Positions 43,636 through 52,140 of a stretch of 64,000 nt of DNA are shown one piece after another. The position numbers were made by a program, and so were the translations under genes. Source of the DNA: an uncultured Oceanospirillaceae bacterium (GTDB taxonomy: Bacteria; Pseudomonadota; Gammaproteobacteria; Pseudomonadales; Balneatricaceae). How positions within the stretch are numbered: the first letter of the stretch is position 1; every line of letters starts with the position of its first letter. The DNA lies in the NCBI GenBank assembly GCA_937136055.1, contig CAKZOD010000103.1, positions 51,926 through 115,925 of the forward strand, in the 5' to 3' direction. The notes beneath the pieces are model-generated. The model worked only from the letters and a program-made list of their open reading frames with translations. It searched no databases and was not told the DNA's origin.

Positions 43636-44508
43636 CTACGCCTTCTCTTTCTTATTTTTAGTACGAATCAAAATAAACATTCCAGAGGCAACGATAATAG
43701 CAGTGCCAAGGTACGATGTAGTGCTTGGAACATCGCCCCAAATTAAAAAGCCCATCAACATTGCTAATGGAATTGAAGTGTATTTAAAAGGGGCGATAAA
43801 AGAGAGCTCGCCAATGCGGGTGGTGACAACATAGGTAAGATAAGCCGCCAAGATGAACACACTGGCTAAAGTAATCCAGCCCATTTGTTCAAGAGATACA
43901 TCCTTCCAGCCAAAAGGGGCTGTTGCTAGGCCGCCTAGTGTCACGACCCAAGCCGTGGTAAAGGCAATTTGTGTTGAGGTTAAAATATCTGGAATATTAC
44001 GCACATAAATATCGCGTACTGCTGTTAAAAATGCAGCTAGCAAAGGTAATAGCACGGCCCAAGAATTGACAGAAGCTTGCTGTAAATCTGCCACTAAGAT
44101 AACACCGAAAAAGCCCACAAGTACGGCGCTCCAGCGGCGCCAGCCGACGTGCTCTTTTAGCACGGTAGAGGCCAAAATAGTCAGCATGATAGGGGCTGAA
44201 AACACCAATATGACAGCTGTTGCTAGTGGCAATAACACCAAGGCAGTTAAGTAGCAACAGGCTACGAGTAGCTCAAATAGCGCTCTTAGTAAATTCCAGC
44301 GATTCCAGCCAGCAGAGGGGAAAATTTGCTGTTTTTTGAACTTGAGTAACAACACAAAAAGCGTACAGACAAACACACCGCGCAAGAAGATAATTTGACC
44401 GACCGGCAGTGCATCACTGAGAAATTTAATTAGCGCATCACCTATGGTAAATAAGCCCATCGATAGCATCATGATAAGTGCAGCTTTTACGTTGTCGCTA
44501 GTGTTCAA
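43636..44508 (-). CDS. EamA/DMT-family transporter
   Basis: The 290-residue inner-membrane protein has ten predicted helices in two EamA repeats (about residues 8-140 and 150-283). It carries GQIIFLRGVFVCTLFVLL, ATAVILVFSAPIMLTIL and PFKYTSIPLAMLMGFLIWGD, typical of drug/metabolite transporters. The substrate is unknown. It is not closely similar by eye to the EamA protein at 37032. Its stop codon directly follows the heptameric repeat array, and it has no visible terminator hairpin of its own. Confidence 0.9.
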   Translation of the reverse strand: MNTSDNVKAALIMMLSMGLFTIGDALIKFLSDALPVGQIIFLRGVFVCTLFVLLLKFKKQQIFPSAGWNRWNLLRALFELLVACCYLTALVLLPLATAVILVFSAPIMLTILASTVLKEHVGWRRWSAVLVGFFGVILVADLQQASVNSWAVLLPLLAAFLTAVRDIYVRNIPDILTSTQIAFTTAWVVTLGGLATAPFGWKDVSLEQMGWITLASVFILAAYLTYVVTTRIGELSFIAPFKYTSIPLAMLMGFLIWGDVPSTTSYLGTAIIVASGMFILIRTKNKKEKA

Positions 44509-44555
44509 TAAAGTATCTCCAGTATAATAATCGATCTATTTGAAAGTGTTAGAGC

Positions 44556-44590
44556 AAAAAAAAGCCAGTATTTGCATACCGGCTTTTTTA
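44556..44590 (-). terminator. terminator of the branched-chain binding-protein gene
   Basis: AAAAAAAGCC at the left pairs with GGCTTTTTT at the right, and the stem GCC-GTA/TAC-GGC holds one A-C mismatch. On the minus strand the stem ends in a long U-run (from the A-run at 44556-44563). It lies 16 bases past the binding-protein stop. Confidence 0.85.
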
Positions 44591-44605
44591 TTTTCAGAAT
44601 CGCTA

Positions 44606-45796
44606 TTAGCGAATTTTAACAGTTGAGAACTTGTTGTCTTTGATCTCTAGCTGCTTGTAAGTACCGAATACTTCACCAACTTCATTGAATTCGATGTTAG
44701 TAGCACCTACGTAATCAATCTCGCCGCCTTTAGATAAAATTTCTAGCGCTTTTTTCAGCTCACCCGGGTAAATCTTAGTGCCTGGAGCGTTAGCAACTTT
44801 GTTCATGTTCGCTTGGATTGATGCACGATCAGCAGAGTTACCCGCTTGAATAGCAAGTGCGATTAATGCGCCTGCATCGTAAGATGTTCCATCGTATGGG
44901 CCTTCACCGCCAATCTTGTTAGCTTTAGCCATTTTAACGAATGTCTTAGTTGCAGCAGATGCGCCACCTGGAGACGTACCGATAGAATCAACCATGTCAG
45001 CGCCGAACGCATCAACTAGTGATTGACCAATCATGCCATCGCCCAGTGCGAAAGTTTCAAAAGCACCCGTATCGATTGATGCTTGGATGATACCTTTACC
45101 GCCTTGATCTAGGTAACCTAGTACAGCAAGTTTTTCTGCGCCAGAAGCTGCTAGAGCTGCTACTTCAGCAGAGTAATCCGCTTTGCCATCTTCGTGTGCA
45201 GCAACGATAGTTACTGTTCCGCCGTGTGCTTTAAAAGCAGCAACGAAAGAATCCGCTAAGCCTTTACCGTAATCGTTGTTAGTATATGTAACAGCGATTT
45301 CTTTAATGCCGCCTTCAACAACAGCGTCTGCTAAAACTTGACCTTGGCGCGCATCAGAAGGTGCGGTACGGAAGAACAAGCCTTTATCTTCAATTGTGCT
45401 TAATGCAGGAGAAGTCGCAGATGGAGAAACCATTACTACGCCGTTAGGAACAGCAGCAGAGTTTGCGATTGCCGTTGTAACACCAGAGCAGTCAGCGCCC
45501 ATGATCGCAACAACTTTGTCAGATGTGATTAAACGCTCAGCAGCTGCAGTAGCGGCTGATGCATCAACACATGTAGAGTCAGCGCGAACAGGAACGATCT
45601 TGCTGCCGCCTAATAGCATGCCAGAATCTGAAGCTTCTTTAAAAGCAAGCTCAGCTGATGCACCCATATCAGGTGTTAATGATTCAATAGGACCTGTGAA
45701 ACCTAAAATAACACCAACTTTGATGTCAGCTGCATTCGCCATGCTGCTTGTAGCAATTGCCGCAGTTAATGCAGCGGTCAAAAGATGCTTTTTCAT
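44606..45796 (-). CDS. livJ: branched-chain amino-acid type ABC transporter substrate-binding protein
   Basis: The 396-residue protein has a signal peptide (residues 1-23, MANAAD) and the type I periplasmic-binding fold of LivJ relatives: IKVGVILGFTGPIESLTPDMG at the start, then GADCSGVTTAIANS and SPSATSPALS. Leu/Ile/Val is the default prediction, but many relatives bind other amino acids, amides or urea, so the ligand is uncertain. I start at ATG 45796 with GGAG 6 bases upstream; the frame opens at TTG 45808. It follows livM after a strong hairpin, which suggests separate dosing. Confidence 0.9.
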   Translation of the reverse strand: MKKHLLTAALTAAIATSSMANAADIKVGVILGFTGPIESLTPDMGASAELAFKEASDSGMLLGGSKIVPVRADSTCVDASAATAAAERLITSDKVVAIMGADCSGVTTAIANSAAVPNGVVMVSPSATSPALSTIEDKGLFFRTAPSDARQGQVLADAVVEGGIKEIAVTYTNNDYGKGLADSFVAAFKAHGGTVTIVAAHEDGKADYSAEVAALAASGAEKLAVLGYLDQGGKGIIQASIDTGAFETFALGDGMIGQSLVDAFGADMVDSIGTSPGGASAATKTFVKMAKANKIGGEGPYDGTSYDAGALIALAIQAGNSADRASIQANMNKVANAPGTKIYPGELKKALEILSKGGEIDYVGATNIEFNEVGEVFGTYKQLEIKDNKFSTVKIR

Positions 45797-45914
45797 CGTA
45801 ATCTCCAAGTTTTACAATTAAATACCCAGTGAGAACATTGAGGGTAAGTATTGATTTTTAGTTTTATTATACAGTCTGGAGTTTTACATAGACTGCGTTT
45901 AAAGAACAGAGGTT

Positions 45915-45945
45915 ATCAGTCACTTATCTTGGATAAGTGACTGAT
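45915..45945. terminator. 14-bp perfect hairpin between livM and the binding-protein gene
   Basis: ATCAGTCACTTATC (45915-45928) pairs perfectly with GATAAGTGACTGAT (45932-45945) around a 3-base loop. It lies between livM and the binding-protein gene, both on the minus strand, and has no U-run on that strand. It may be an mRNA-processing or stabilising structure, or an incomplete terminator that separates expression of the two parts. Confidence 0.75.
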
Positions 45946-46000
45946 TTCTTACTTTTAGAGCTCAGCATAACGCTGCGATAGCAGTTGTTATGCAAAGATC

Positions 46001-47380
46001 TTATTTTCGTGCTGATTTTTCGGGTAATATTCCACCAGGTGTATAACGCATCACTAAGATGAGTACCCCGCCCATGACCATTAAGCGCATGTATTGTGCA
46101 CTGCCAATTAAATGCTCACGCAAAGCGCTGGCCGGATCCATGCCAGAGGTAACGACATCCATCAACCATGTGCCCAGTGGCTCAGCTTCAATCCAAACAA
46201 ACCACACAAGGAAGCCGCCCAAGATAGAGCCTAAGTTATTCCCAGAACCGCCGACAATAACCATTACCCAGATCAAGAAAGTATAGCGTAAAGGATTGTA
46301 AGTGCCCGGCGTAAACTGGCCATCAAGTGTTGTCATCATTGCACCGGCGATACCGACAACAGCGGAGCCAAGAATAAAGATTTGTAAGTGACGTGCCTTA
46401 ATGTCTTTACCCATTGCCGCTGCTGCTGTTTCGTTATCGCGAATAGCACGCACCATACGTCCCCAGGGGGAGTTAAGTGCAAGTTGGCACAATACAAACA
46501 GTAAAATCAACACGACACTGAACAGCCCAGCGTAGCAGAGCTTGACAAAAATACCCGAAGCATCCATGACCAGCGTTTGCAGTGCAGCTGCACGCTCATC
46601 ACCGGCGAGGCCTGACAATACATCCGCATTGAATTTGCTTACCAGATCGATAAACCAGCCAGCTTGCTGCAATTCAATTTCATATGGAACAGGGCGAGGT
46701 AAGCCTGTAACGTTTTTAGCACCACGGGTTAACCACTCTTCGTTCTTAAGTAGTGCAACAATGATTTCTGCGATACCCAGCGTAGCAATCGCTAAGTAAT
46801 CCGTACGTAAACCAAGGGTTACCTTACCAATAAACCAAGCGGCACCAGCAGCAAATAAGCCACCGATAACCCAAGAGAAAATGATAGGTAAGCCGGCGCC
46901 ACCTAAGTAGCCTGTTTTAGCAGGATCAACTGCTTCAATCGCCGCACTGGCAGGATCGTAAAAGTGTCGCGCTAGGAAATAAACGCCAAGTGCTGCAATG
47001 AAAGTCACTGTGTTACGCAGCGGACGCTTACCCCAGACTTTATGCAGAATATATACAAAGCACACACCGCCAACTAAGCTGAGTAATGCAAGGCTAATAC
47101 CTGTACCACCTGCACTCCATGCTTCACCGACAGGCTGGCTTGAAACAAGTACTGCAGCGGCGCCACCAAGGGCGCAAAAGCCCATGATACCAACGTTGAA
47201 TAAACCTGCGTAACCCCACTGAATATTCACCCCAAGGGTCATAATAGCAGAGATAATGCACATGTTAATTATCGTTAGTGATACGCCCCAAGATTGCGTT
47301 ACACCCACAAACGTTAGTAAAACTGCCATGATGCCGAAAACTAAGTAAGGGCGTAGGCTTGGGTTGTTAAAAAGACTCAT
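46001..47380 (-). CDS. livM: branched-chain amino-acid type ABC permease (LivM)
   Basis: The 459-residue permease has about ten helices and the LivM pattern: NIQWGYAGLFNVGIMGFCALG (about residues 48-68), LRTDYLAIATLGIAEIIVALL (about 190-210), the EAA-type loop RAIRDNETAAAAMGKD and GGSGNNLGSILGGFLVWF. It is longer than typical LivM because of an extra region of about 60 residues around 225-280, which includes a long loop with FNADVLSGLAGDERAAAL. Its ATG overlaps the livH stop by four bases. Confidence 0.92.
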   Translation of the reverse strand: MSLFNNPSLRPYLVFGIMAVLLTFVGVTQSWGVSLTIINMCIISAIMTLGVNIQWGYAGLFNVGIMGFCALGGAAAVLVSSQPVGEAWSAGGTGISLALLSLVGGVCFVYILHKVWGKRPLRNTVTFIAALGVYFLARHFYDPASAAIEAVDPAKTGYLGGAGLPIIFSWVIGGLFAAGAAWFIGKVTLGLRTDYLAIATLGIAEIIVALLKNEEWLTRGAKNVTGLPRPVPYEIELQQAGWFIDLVSKFNADVLSGLAGDERAAALQTLVMDASGIFVKLCYAGLFSVVLILLFVLCQLALNSPWGRMVRAIRDNETAAAAMGKDIKARHLQIFILGSAVVGIAGAMMTTLDGQFTPGTYNPLRYTFLIWVMVIVGGSGNNLGSILGGFLVWFVWIEAEPLGTWLMDVVTSGMDPASALREHLIGSAQYMRLMVMGGVLILVMRYTPGGILPEKSARK

Positions 47381-48399
47381 ACCACTTTCCCCTTAAATAG
47401 GCCGGTTGGTTTAACTAACAGTACCAACACTAAGATGACGAAAGAAACCGCGAACTTATACTCTGTCGCTAGTAACTGCATAAGGCTGTTTGGCTCTAAG
47501 TGTTCAGGCAGTAGGTAGATCAAAAACTTCTTATAAACGTAAGTCACTGCGACTTCAGAAAATGCGACGATGAAACCACCGGCGATTGCTCCAATCGGCT
47601 TACCTAAGCCACCTACAATAGCAGCGGCGAAAATAGGCAGTAGCAATTGGAAGTAAACAAAAGGTTTAAAACTCTTATCTAAGCCGTAAAGCACGCCAGC
47701 TACCGTGGCAAGTACCGCTGCTAAAATCCATGTGATACGTACGATTTTGGCAGGATCAATACCTGAAAGTAGTGCTAAGTTCTCGTTGTCAGAGAATGCG
47801 CGCATTGCTTTACCAGTCTTAGTTTTTTGTAAGAACCAGAACAGCGCCGCCACTAAAATAACCGCTAAGACGATAGTGATAACCTGTGAGCTGCGCAGTG
47901 CAAGTCCTTGGTCTAAACCACTCCAATCTTTAAATTCACGGGCTTTGAAGATAAAGCGCACACCATCGGCAAAGCGTTGATCACCAGGTCCGATGATAAA
48001 ACGCACTAAGCCGTTCATGATGAACATCACACCGACCGATACCATTACAAAGGTAATAGGTTTAGCGCCGATGCCGCGATAGTGCTTGTAGACTACTTTA
48101 TCAGTCAACAATACAAAGATAGCAGTTACCGCAATACCAAAAGGTAGTGCTAGCAAAGCTGTTGGCAAAGGCCCGAAGCTCACGCCCATTGATTGTAACC
48201 ACCAAGTTACAATAATGGTCGCCATCGCGCCAAAAGCCATAGTATCGCCGTGGGCGAAGTTAGAAAAACGCAAGATGCCAAACACTAAAGTTACCCCAAG
48301 GGCACCCAGTGCTAGCTGCGATCCATATGTTAATGCCGGTAAGATAACGTAGTTAGTCATCAAAACGAGGGCATTTAGAATGTCAATAATTTCAGGCAT
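47377..48399 (-). CDS. livH: branched-chain amino-acid type ABC permease (LivH)
   Basis: The 340-residue permease has about eight helices, the N-terminal YGSQLALGALGVTLVFGILR and NFAHGDTMAFGA motif of LivH, and the EAA-type loop MRAFSDNENLALLSGIDPAK with GGLGKPIGAIAGGFIV. It is preceded by AGGGGG at good spacing and follows livF by three bases. It pairs with LivM in the membrane. Confidence 0.94.
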   Translation of the reverse strand: MPEIIDILNALVLMTNYVILPALTYGSQLALGALGVTLVFGILRFSNFAHGDTMAFGAMATIIVTWWLQSMGVSFGPLPTALLALPFGIAVTAIFVLLTDKVVYKHYRGIGAKPITFVMVSVGVMFIMNGLVRFIIGPGDQRFADGVRFIFKAREFKDWSGLDQGLALRSSQVITIVLAVILVAALFWFLQKTKTGKAMRAFSDNENLALLSGIDPAKIVRITWILAAVLATVAGVLYGLDKSFKPFVYFQLLLPIFAAAIVGGLGKPIGAIAGGFIVAFSEVAVTYVYKKFLIYLLPEHLEPNSLMQLLATEYKFAVSFVILVLVLLVKPTGLFKGKVV

Positions 48400-48402
48400 C
48401 AG

Positions 48403-49107
48403 TTATCCCCCTAAGAATGATTTACGAACTTCGCTGTCGGCTAGTAGCTCAGCACCTGTGCCGGTATAGCGGTTTTCACCCATGACCAGAACATAACCGC
48501 GATCAGCAATTTCTAGTGCTTGGCGAGCGTTCTGCTCAACCATCAATACAGCAACGCCTTTAGATTTAACCTCTAAAATACGGTCAAATAGCTCATCCAT
48601 TACGATAGGTGAGACACCTGCTGTAGGCTCATCAAGCATCAAAACAGAAGGGCGTGTCATCATGGCACGACCAACGGCAACCTGCTGGCGTTGACCACCA
48701 GAGAGCTCACCTGCATGCTGTAAACGCTTTTGCTTGAGAATAGGGAAAAGCTCATAAATCTCTTCGATAGTGCCTGAAATATCATCATCGCGGATGAAAG
48801 CGCCCATCTCTAAGTTTTCTTCGACTGTCATGCCGGTGAACACGTTATGGGTTTGTGGCACAAAGCCAATCCCTTGTCTAACACGCTCTTGAGGAGACAT
48901 ATTGATAATGTCAGTATCACCTAATGTGATAGTGCCGCCAGTCATTTGCAGCATGCCCAAAAACGATTTCATCGCGGTAGATTTACCCGCGCCGTTTGGG
49001 CCAACAATAACAGCCACTTCACCTTTGTCGACTTCGATATTACAACCTTTAAGGATATCAGGGCCGCCGTATCCGCCGGATAGGTTTTTACCCACTAAGA
49101 AGCTCAT
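48403..49107 (-). CDS. livF: branched-chain amino-acid type ABC ATPase (LivF)
   Basis: The 234-residue ATPase has Walker A GPNGAGKST (residues 37-45), signature LSGGQRQQVAVGRAMM (about 134-149), Walker B VLMLDEPTAGVSP and the switch region MVEQNARQALEIADRGYVL. It is the LivF partner of LivG. The ATG overlaps the livG stop by four bases and has an AAAGGAG site. Confidence 0.95.
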   Translation of the reverse strand: MSFLVGKNLSGGYGGPDILKGCNIEVDKGEVAVIVGPNGAGKSTAMKSFLGMLQMTGGTITLGDTDIINMSPQERVRQGIGFVPQTHNVFTGMTVEENLEMGAFIRDDDISGTIEEIYELFPILKQKRLQHAGELSGGQRQQVAVGRAMMTRPSVLMLDEPTAGVSPIVMDELFDRILEVKSKGVAVLMVEQNARQALEIADRGYVLVMGENRYTGTGAELLADSEVRKSFLGG

Positions 49108-49901
49108 GATTGATCTCCTTTAGCTTTGTTGAGATCTTTGTTTTTCAAACCCGTACCCAAATAAGCTTCAATTACGGTTTCGTTATTGGTCACCTCGTCT
49201 GCGGTGCCTTGGGCCAGTAATTTACCATCGGCCATAACGATAACAGGGTCACAAAGTCTAGAGATAAAATCCATATCATGTTCGATCATGCAGAAAGTAT
49301 AGCCGCGCTCTTTGTTGAGCTTGATGATCGCATCTCCGATCTCGCCTAATAAGGTACGGTTAACCCCAGCGCCGACTTCATCAAGTAGTACTACTTTGGC
49401 ATCGACCATCATAGTGCGTCCTAGCTCGATCAGCTTTTTCTGACCGCCAGATAAGTTACCTGCTAATTCATGGGCAACGTGGCTGATTTTTAGGAACTCA
49501 ATCACTTCTTCCGCTTTTTGGCGGATCTCGCGCTCTTGTTGTTTGATAGCACCGCGTTTAAACCAAGTATTAGCTAAGCTTTCGCCTAGTTGATTAGGTG
49601 GCACCATCATCAAGTTCTCAATCACGGTCATCGTGGAAAACTCATGGGCAAGCTGGAAAGTTCTTAACAAGCCTTTGTTAAAGAGGTGATGGGGATCTAA
49701 CCCGCTAATATCTTCACCGTCTAGTAAGATACGGCCGTGAGTGGGTTTGTGCAGGCCGGCAATGGTATTGAACATCGTGGTTTTACCAGCGCCGTTAGGG
49801 CCAATTAAACCGGTAATAGAGCCTTTCTTAATTTCAAAGCTCACATTATCGATTGCTCGAACACCGCCAAAATGCTTGGATATAGCATCGACTTTGATCA
49901 A
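49104..49901 (-). CDS. livG: branched-chain amino-acid type ABC ATPase (LivG)
   Basis: The 265-residue ATPase has Walker A GPNGAGKTTMFN (about residues 36-47), signature LSGGQKKLIELGRTMM (about 151-166), Walker B VVLLDEVGAGVN and the LivG-type C-terminal VIEAYLGTG. It is the first gene of the livG-F-H-M operon. The start is TTG with GGAG 9 bases upstream. In Walker B the usual Pro is Val (DEVGAG), a change found in some LivG relatives. Confidence 0.94.
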   Translation of the reverse strand: MIKVDAISKHFGGVRAIDNVSFEIKKGSITGLIGPNGAGKTTMFNTIAGLHKPTHGRILLDGEDISGLDPHHLFNKGLLRTFQLAHEFSTMTVIENLMMVPPNQLGESLANTWFKRGAIKQQEREIRQKAEEVIEFLKISHVAHELAGNLSGGQKKLIELGRTMMVDAKVVLLDEVGAGVNRTLLGEIGDAIIKLNKERGYTFCMIEHDMDFISRLCDPVIVMADGKLLAQGTADEVTNNETVIEAYLGTGLKNKDLNKAKGDQS

Positions 49902-50383
49902 GGAATAATCTCCTGTTTGGCACAGTTCTGTGTAGCGGCTGTTCCTCGTCCCTTGTGGAGTCGATTATGAACAACATCAGAGCCTGGACCTTTATTATTA
50001 TTAATCTATCAGGGCTAAGAGCTGACGGGGTCAGCGTAAATGCGCCTTCGTTCTTATAGAACCTTTAAATACTACACTAAAACTATTTTAAGTTTAAAGT
50101 ATTTTTGCAAATATGCCTCGCATTGAAACTTTTTTAGCTAAAAATTGCAAGTCTCTTTTTGCCTCAGGCGTGATGATATAAAGGATAAGGTAGTTTAATG
50201 GTCATTTGGTGGATATGGGTGAGAGGGTGTATGCATATGCATTTTTTAAAGGCGAGGAAATACAGATAACCAGTTAAAACAAAAGCGAAATAAATACGCT
50301 GGCCTAGAATCAAACTCAATAAAACAAACAACAAATCAACCAGCATCATTGCTAAAATTTGCAATATCATTCAAAACTGCTAG
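49902..50383. other. intergenic region upstream of livG and of the toxin-antitoxin pair
   Basis: The 480 bases hold a hairpin GCTGAC-GGG-GTCAGC (50023-50037), a dyad GTTCT-TAT-AGAAC near 50050, and a loopless palindrome TTTTTAGCTAAAAA (50131-50144). The first two lie in the likely livG leader and could be regulatory. A 68-codon frame on the minus strand (50164-50370) has hydrophobic codons but no good ribosome site, so I do not call it. No other gene is visible. Confidence 0.4.
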
Positions 50384-50405
50384 TTTGTACATAATAACGT
50401 ACAAA
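50384..50405. promoter_or_regulatory. palindromic operator of the toxin-antitoxin operon
   Basis: TTTGTAC (50384-50390) and GTACAAA (50399-50405) form a perfect inverted repeat with an 8-base spacer, ending 11 bases before the antitoxin ATG. Phd/YefM antitoxins bind such sites to repress their own operon, and the spacing fits. Confidence 0.75.
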
Positions 50406-50416
50406 GGATCTCTCTT

Positions 50417-50698
50417 ATGCAAAGAATAAACCCTCAAGAAGACATACGTGCGCTTTCTGACTTTCGGGCAAATGTTAGTTCATATCTAGACCAAGTCACA
50501 ACTACCAAAAGATCTCTGGTCATTACGCAACATGGTAAAGGTGTTGCTGTTCTAGCAGATGTTGGTGAGTACGAAGCAATGCAAGCACGGTTAGAAATGC
50601 TTGAAGAAATTTATAAAGCGGAATCCCAAATTAGTGAAGGTCGAGGTATTTCTCATGAAGATGCTAAGGCTATCGTAATGAAAGGAATCGCGCGTTGA
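50417..50698 (+). CDS. Phd/YefM-family antitoxin
   Basis: The 93-residue protein has the Phd/YefM N-terminal DNA-binding fold (LSDFRANVSSYLDQVTTTKR, then LVITQHGKGVAVLADVGEYEAM, about residues 14-55) and a C-terminal helix rich in Glu that would wrap the toxin. AGGA precedes the ATG. The stop overlaps the toxin start, as usual in type II systems. It would repress the operon at the palindrome just upstream. Confidence 0.92.
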   Translation: MQRINPQEDIRALSDFRANVSSYLDQVTTTKRSLVITQHGKGVAVLADVGEYEAMQARLEMLEEIYKAESQISEGRGISHEDAKAIVMKGIAR

Positions 50699-50994
50699 AA
50701 ATAACCTGGTCTCCTCTAGCAATAGATCAGGCTCGGGATATAGCCTCTTATATAGCGCTTGATAAATCTAGAGCGGCCGAAGAGTGGATTGATGACATCT
50801 TTAGCTCGGTAGAGCAACTGATAGAATTTCCGTACAGTGGACAAATAGTGCCAGAGATAAGCAGAGGTGAGATTCGAGAGTTGATTCAAGGTAGTTATAG
50901 AGTGATTTATAAGGTTCAAGACACAAAAATATTAGTGCTATTGGTTAAAAACTATCGACAGAAATTAAAGGTAACTGAGTTTCAAACAGCGTAA
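50695..50994 (+). CDS. RelE/ParE-family toxin
   Basis: The 99-residue protein has the RelE/ParE fold: ITWSPLAIDQARDIASYIALD at the start, then SGQIVPEISRGEIRELIQGSYRVIYKV (about residues 52-78). The conserved Arg and Tyr residues near the C-terminus are present. By family it may poison DNA gyrase or cleave mRNA; the ParE type is likelier given the Phd/YefM partner and the segment IRELIQGSYRVIY. The TTG start overlaps the antitoxin stop. Confidence 0.9.
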   Translation: MKITWSPLAIDQARDIASYIALDKSRAAEEWIDDIFSSVEQLIEFPYSGQIVPEISRGEIRELIQGSYRVIYKVQDTKILVLLVKNYRQKLKVTEFQTA

Positions 50995-51003
50995 GTTGCA
51001 GCA

Positions 51004-51108
51004 CTTCTTAAACAACACGAAATGGAAGTGGCGCAGGAGATGATGTAAATGGACTTACAAATGCAGCAGCACGTGGATGTGCAAGAGCTAAAACTAAAGC
51101 CAAATTAA
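51004..51108 (+). pseudogene. possible decayed reading frame after the toxin gene
   Basis: After the toxin a frame reads ALLKQHEMEVAQEMM, one stop (TAA), then MDLQMQQHVDVQELKLKPN. The amphipathic, Gln/Glu/Met-rich composition on both sides of the stop suggests one broken coding sequence rather than chance, but it is short and unmatched. It could be a remnant of an associated gene. Confidence 0.25.
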
Positions 51109-51207
51109 AACACTAAACTAGAATCAATTTTCCCTCCGGCTAATGCGAAAAGCAGATTAACAAAGGATCTGCCTGTAATCACATTGAGTGCGCTTCTTAC
51201 TTAATTC

Positions 51208-52140
51208 TCAGGCACACAAATCCGGAATCCCCAAAGACTCAAAGGGTAAATTTTGAGCAACACCTTTGCGTTGATAATGAGAGCCCTCAGCGTATAAAGA
51301 GCCCTCGGCGCATGAAGAGCCCTCAGCACATAAAGAGCCCTCGGCACATGAAGAGCCCTCAGCACATGAAGCCCCTTCTTCATCAACATACCCATCCACA
51401 ATCTGTTGAACCAAACCAGAGCGGACAATATCCTGTCGCTCAAACTGCACATGGCCAACCTGTGATAACCCAACAAATCGTGAGATAGCGTCAGTTAAGC
51501 CGCTTTCAACGTAAATATCTTTTTGCGAAATATCGCCGTTTACCACCACGCGTGAGTTTTCGCCAATGCGGGTTAAAAAGAGCTTCATCTGACCGACGCG
51601 AGTGTTTTGCGCTTCATCAAGTACTACAAAACTATCTTTAAAAGAGCGACCACGCATATAGGCCAGAGGAGCCATTTCAATTTGTCCGGCTTTAATCAGT
51701 GCTTTGACATGACCTGCACCTAAGCGCTCTTCAAGTACTTCCCTGAAAGGGGTGAAATAAGGCGAGAATTTCTCTTCAATAGTGCCGGGTAAAAATCCCA
51801 TGTTCTCTTCAGCCTCAACAACTGGGCGAGTGATGACAATCTTTTTCACCTCTCCTAATTGCAATGCTTCAACGGCCATTGCAGCGCACAGCCAAGTTTT
51901 CCCTGTACCCGCTGGGCCTGTGGCGAAGGTTAGTTGGTTGTTTTCAATGCTGTGGATATAGTGTTGTTGCGTTAGGTTTCTGGGGGAGATTGGATCGTTG
52001 CTGCGGCGAATCTGAAAATCTTGAATGAGAGGGGTAGGCTCTGCATTGATAAGAGATAAGTGATTATTAGCAAGTTTGCGGTTGGCTTTTTTGCTTTCTT
52101 TACGTCTTGTACGTTTATTACTGCTTCGATGTTGGGTCAT
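51208..52140 (-). CDS. PhoH-family ATPase with C-terminal Cys-containing hexapeptide repeats
   Basis: The 310-residue protein has the PhoH core: Walker A GPAGTGKTW (about residues 74-82), Walker B FVVLDEAQN (about 168-176) and MGFLPGTIEEKF, with NGDISQKD as a further P-loop motif. PhoH proteins are predicted RNA- or stress-linked ATPases. After the core ends near residue 256 the protein continues with five copies of the hexapeptide SCAEGS or close variants (about 259-290), then about 20 residues. I start at ATG 52140 with GGAG upstream; the frame opens at 52152. Confidence 0.88.
   Translation of the reverse strand: MTQHRSSNKRTRRKESKKANRKLANNHLSLINAEPTPLIQDFQIRRSNDPISPRNLTQQHYIHSIENNQLTFATGPAGTGKTWLCAAMAVEALQLGEVKKIVITRPVVEAEENMGFLPGTIEEKFSPYFTPFREVLEERLGAGHVKALIKAGQIEMAPLAYMRGRSFKDSFVVLDEAQNTRVGQMKLFLTRIGENSRVVVNGDISQKDIYVESGLTDAISRFVGLSQVGHVQFERQDIVRSGLVQQIVDGYVDEEGASCAEGSSCAEGSLCAEGSSCAEGSLYAEGSHYQRKGVAQNLPFESLGIPDLCA
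51281..51370. repeat. 18-bp tandem repeat encoding hexapeptides in the PhoH tail
   Basis: Five near-identical 18-bp units, starting GAGCCCTC, run from 51281 to 51370 inside the PhoH-family gene. They encode SCAEGS, LCAEGS or LYAEGS units with four Cys in total. Synonymous differences between units (for example CAGCACAT and CGGCACAT) show some divergence, so it is not a fresh slippage event only. Confidence 0.95.

Noticed and set aside
43495..43746. Open frame of 83 codons across the AACTCGA repeat
   Set aside because: A 7-bp unit gives a repeating heptapeptide in every frame. The frame overlaps the 3' end of the EamA gene on the other strand and has no domain; the array explains it.
50164..50370. 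68-codon hydrophobic frame on the minus strand
   Set aside because: No ribosome-binding site, no recognisable family, and it lies in an AT-rich intergenic stretch where TTT/ATT codons arise by chance.
51281..51370. CRISPR-like array in the PhoH gene
   Set aside because: The 18-bp units are directly adjacent and in frame, encoding a peptide repeat; there are no spacers.
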